Part shown: positions 20,346 to 21,574 of the stretch, piece by piece
Position numbering within the stretch: the stretch's first letter is position 1
How the letters are laid out: every line of letters starts with the position of its first letter
Assembly (NCBI GenBank): GCA_003248845.1
Contig: QFPD01000002.1
Span: forward strand, 1-21,574
DNA: 21,574 nt
Direction of reading: 5' to 3'
Origin: Microbacterium sp.
GTDB lineage: Bacteria; Actinomycetota; Actinomycetes; Actinomycetales; Microbacteriaceae
The notes under the pieces: model-generated
Database searches by the model: none
Told to the model about the DNA's origin: nothing
Seen by the model: only the letters and a program-made list of their open reading frames with translations
Translations under genes and position numbers: made by a program

Positions 20346-21574
20346 ATGTCGTCCGCACCCCTCGCGCTCCCGCTCGTCCGCCGCTCGCCCGAGGAGCTCG
20401 GCATCCCCGCCGCGGCGCTCCTCGCGCTCGCCGACCGGCTCGCCGAGGAGGGTCTCGACCCGCACGCGCTGCTCGTCGCCCGCCACGGCGCGGTCGCGTT
20501 CGAGGCGGCCTGGGCGCCCTACCGACTCGACCGGCCGGCGCTCGTCTACTCGGCGTCGAAGACGTTCACGTCGCTCGCGATCGGGTTCCTCGCGGACGAA
20601 GGGCGGCTGTCGTTGTATGCCGCGGCCGCGGACCTCCTCGCCGTGCCGGCCCCGCTCGGCGCCCCCGTGATCACCGTGCGGCACCTCCTCACGATGAACA
20701 CGGGACACACGAGCGCGCAGATCGACGCCCTCGGAGACGACCCGCGCGAGCTTCTGCGCGTCGCACCGGACGCCGTGCCGGGCTCGCATTTCGCATACAG
20801 CTCGCCCGCCACGCATGCTCTCTCGGCGATCGTCACCGCCCTGACGGGCGAAGCGCTGACCGCGTACCTCCGCCCCCGGTTGCTCGACCCGCTCGGCATC
20901 GGGCAGCGGTGGATGCGCCCGCGCGGCGGCATCGAGCACGGGGCGTCCGGTTACCACCTCACCGTCGAGGACCTCGCCCGCGTGGCGATGATGCTCGCTT
21001 CGGGCGGCGCTTTCCGCGATACGCAGGTCGCGCCGGCCTGGTACGTCGAGGAGATGAGCCGAGCGTGGTCGGTGACGGCCGACTTCGACGGGCCCGCGGC
21101 AGCCGACGGCGAGGTGGGCGACTGGAGCCGCGGATACGGGTACCAGGTGTGGCGGAGCGCCCACGGCTTCCGTCTCGACGGCGCCGCTGGGCAGTTCGGG
21201 CTCGTCATCCCCGAGCATGACCTCGTCATCGCCTACCAGGGCGCGGCGGCCGACACGCAGGCGACGCTGCGGGCGTTCTGGGCCTTCGTCGATGCCGTCG
21301 CGGTCGCCGACGCCGCCGGAGGGGCAGACCCGGCGCTCGATGCCTCGCTCGATGCCGCGGGCAAGACCGCCTCGGTGGCATCCATCGTGCGCGACTCCTG
21401 GGACGCGCGTGACCGCATCGCGCCGTGGCCGTGGGAGTCGCCGTTCGACTCGAACGGCCTCGCCCTGTTCAATGCAATGGTTGCCGTGGTTCGCAAGGAC
21501 GGCAAGGGCTTCGTGGTGAAGTCCTCCGACCTCCTGGCCGAACGCCGCACCGGCAAGCAGGTGCTGGTGGTGGA
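20346..21574 (+). CDS. Serine hydrolase, class C β-lactamase superfamily, 3' end missing or chimeric
   Basis: At least 409 residues without a stop before the window ends. The β-lactamase/transpeptidase fold is shown by SASK (nucleophile Ser in LVYSASKTFTS), the Tyr motif YSS (HFAYSSPATHALSAI) in place of YxN, RHLLTMNTGH, and DGAAGQFGLVIPEHDLVIAY as the HxG/KTG-equivalent strand. There is no signal peptide, so a cytoplasmic esterase or peptidase is likelier than a secreted β-lactamase. ATG 20346 is set by the leaderless box. The core fold ends near position 21300. The final ~100 bases (from ~21475), still in frame, encode DGKGFVVKSSDLLAERRTGK and a Val-rich end, which resembles a blade of the GyrA/ParC C-terminal domain, not a hydrolase. 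Confidence 0.88.
   Translation, partial: MSSAPLALPLVRRSPEELGIPAAALLALADRLAEEGLDPHALLVARHGAVAFEAAWAPYRLDRPALVYSASKTFTSLAIGFLADEGRLSLYAAAADLLAVPAPLGAPVITVRHLLTMNTGHTSAQIDALGDDPRELLRVAPDAVPGSHFAYSSPATHALSAIVTALTGEALTAYLRPRLLDPLGIGQRWMRPRGGIEHGASGYHLTVEDLARVAMMLASGGAFRDTQVAPAWYVEEMSRAWSVTADFDGPAAADGEVGDWSRGYGYQVWRSAHGFRLDGAAGQFGLVIPEHDLVIAYQGAAADTQATLRAFWAFVDAVAVADAAGGADPALDASLDAAGKTASVASIVRDSWDARDRIAPWPWESPFDSNGLALFNAMVAVVRKDGKGFVVKSSDLLAERRTGKQVLVV

Overview
This GC-rich window reads as chromosome of a Gram-positive actinobacterium, most likely a member of the Microbacteriaceae close to Microbacterium. The inference rests on the GC-rich wobble positions, frequent GTG starts, the recurrent in-frame string GGATGCC/GGCATCC, families typical of actinobacteria (HelR, DUF2277, DUF2871, TIGR03086, WXG100-like proteins), and many apparently leaderless genes with a TANNNT box 5 to 7 bases before the start codon. 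Genes are tightly packed, and no stretch above 300 bases lacks one. I saw no tRNA, rRNA, CRISPR array, insertion sequence or phage gene.

Layout: (1) 2-1353, the end of a NarL-type two-component system (partial histidine kinase, then its regulator). (2) 1444-3515, a DUF2871 membrane protein coupled to a DHA2-type MFS exporter and closed by a strong hairpin terminator. (3) 3576-5865, a rifamycin-associated-element-like palindrome followed by a HelR-type RNA polymerase-recycling ATPase whose reading frame is broken by one apparent extra C near its N-terminus. (4) 5907-8524, small-molecule or housekeeping genes: a TIGR03086-like protein, an epimerase-like protein, an MBL-fold hydrolase, and a DUF2277 protein whose gene overlaps the hydrolase. 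(5) 8534-11816, two divergent regulator/membrane-protein pairs: DUF4386/TetR with two matching operator palindromes, and an EamA transporter/LysR pair. (6) 11840-13042, an LtrA-family membrane protein interrupted by an in-frame TAG.

(7) 13216-19811 is the most unusual part. A plus-strand cluster encodes a YbaB-like two-domain protein, an EspC-like small helical protein, a WXG-containing two-helix membrane protein and a four-helix membrane protein. Facing it on the minus strand is a three-gene, translationally coupled operon: a 446-residue WXG-like protein with a proline-rich linker and an unrecognised C-terminal domain laid out like a polymorphic toxin, a 252-residue protein of unknown family, and an SseB-like protein. 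Between them lies a 489-residue SDR-like protein with an N-terminal four-cysteine zinc ribbon and no catalytic Tyr. No type VII secretion ATPase or channel gene is present here. (8) 19862 to the end holds a Nudix hydrolase and a divergent serine hydrolase. The last ~100 bases of the serine hydrolase frame look like a piece of a GyrA/ParC C-terminal domain, which hints at a chimeric sequence end.

All functional calls come from motif recognition by eye; no database search was run.
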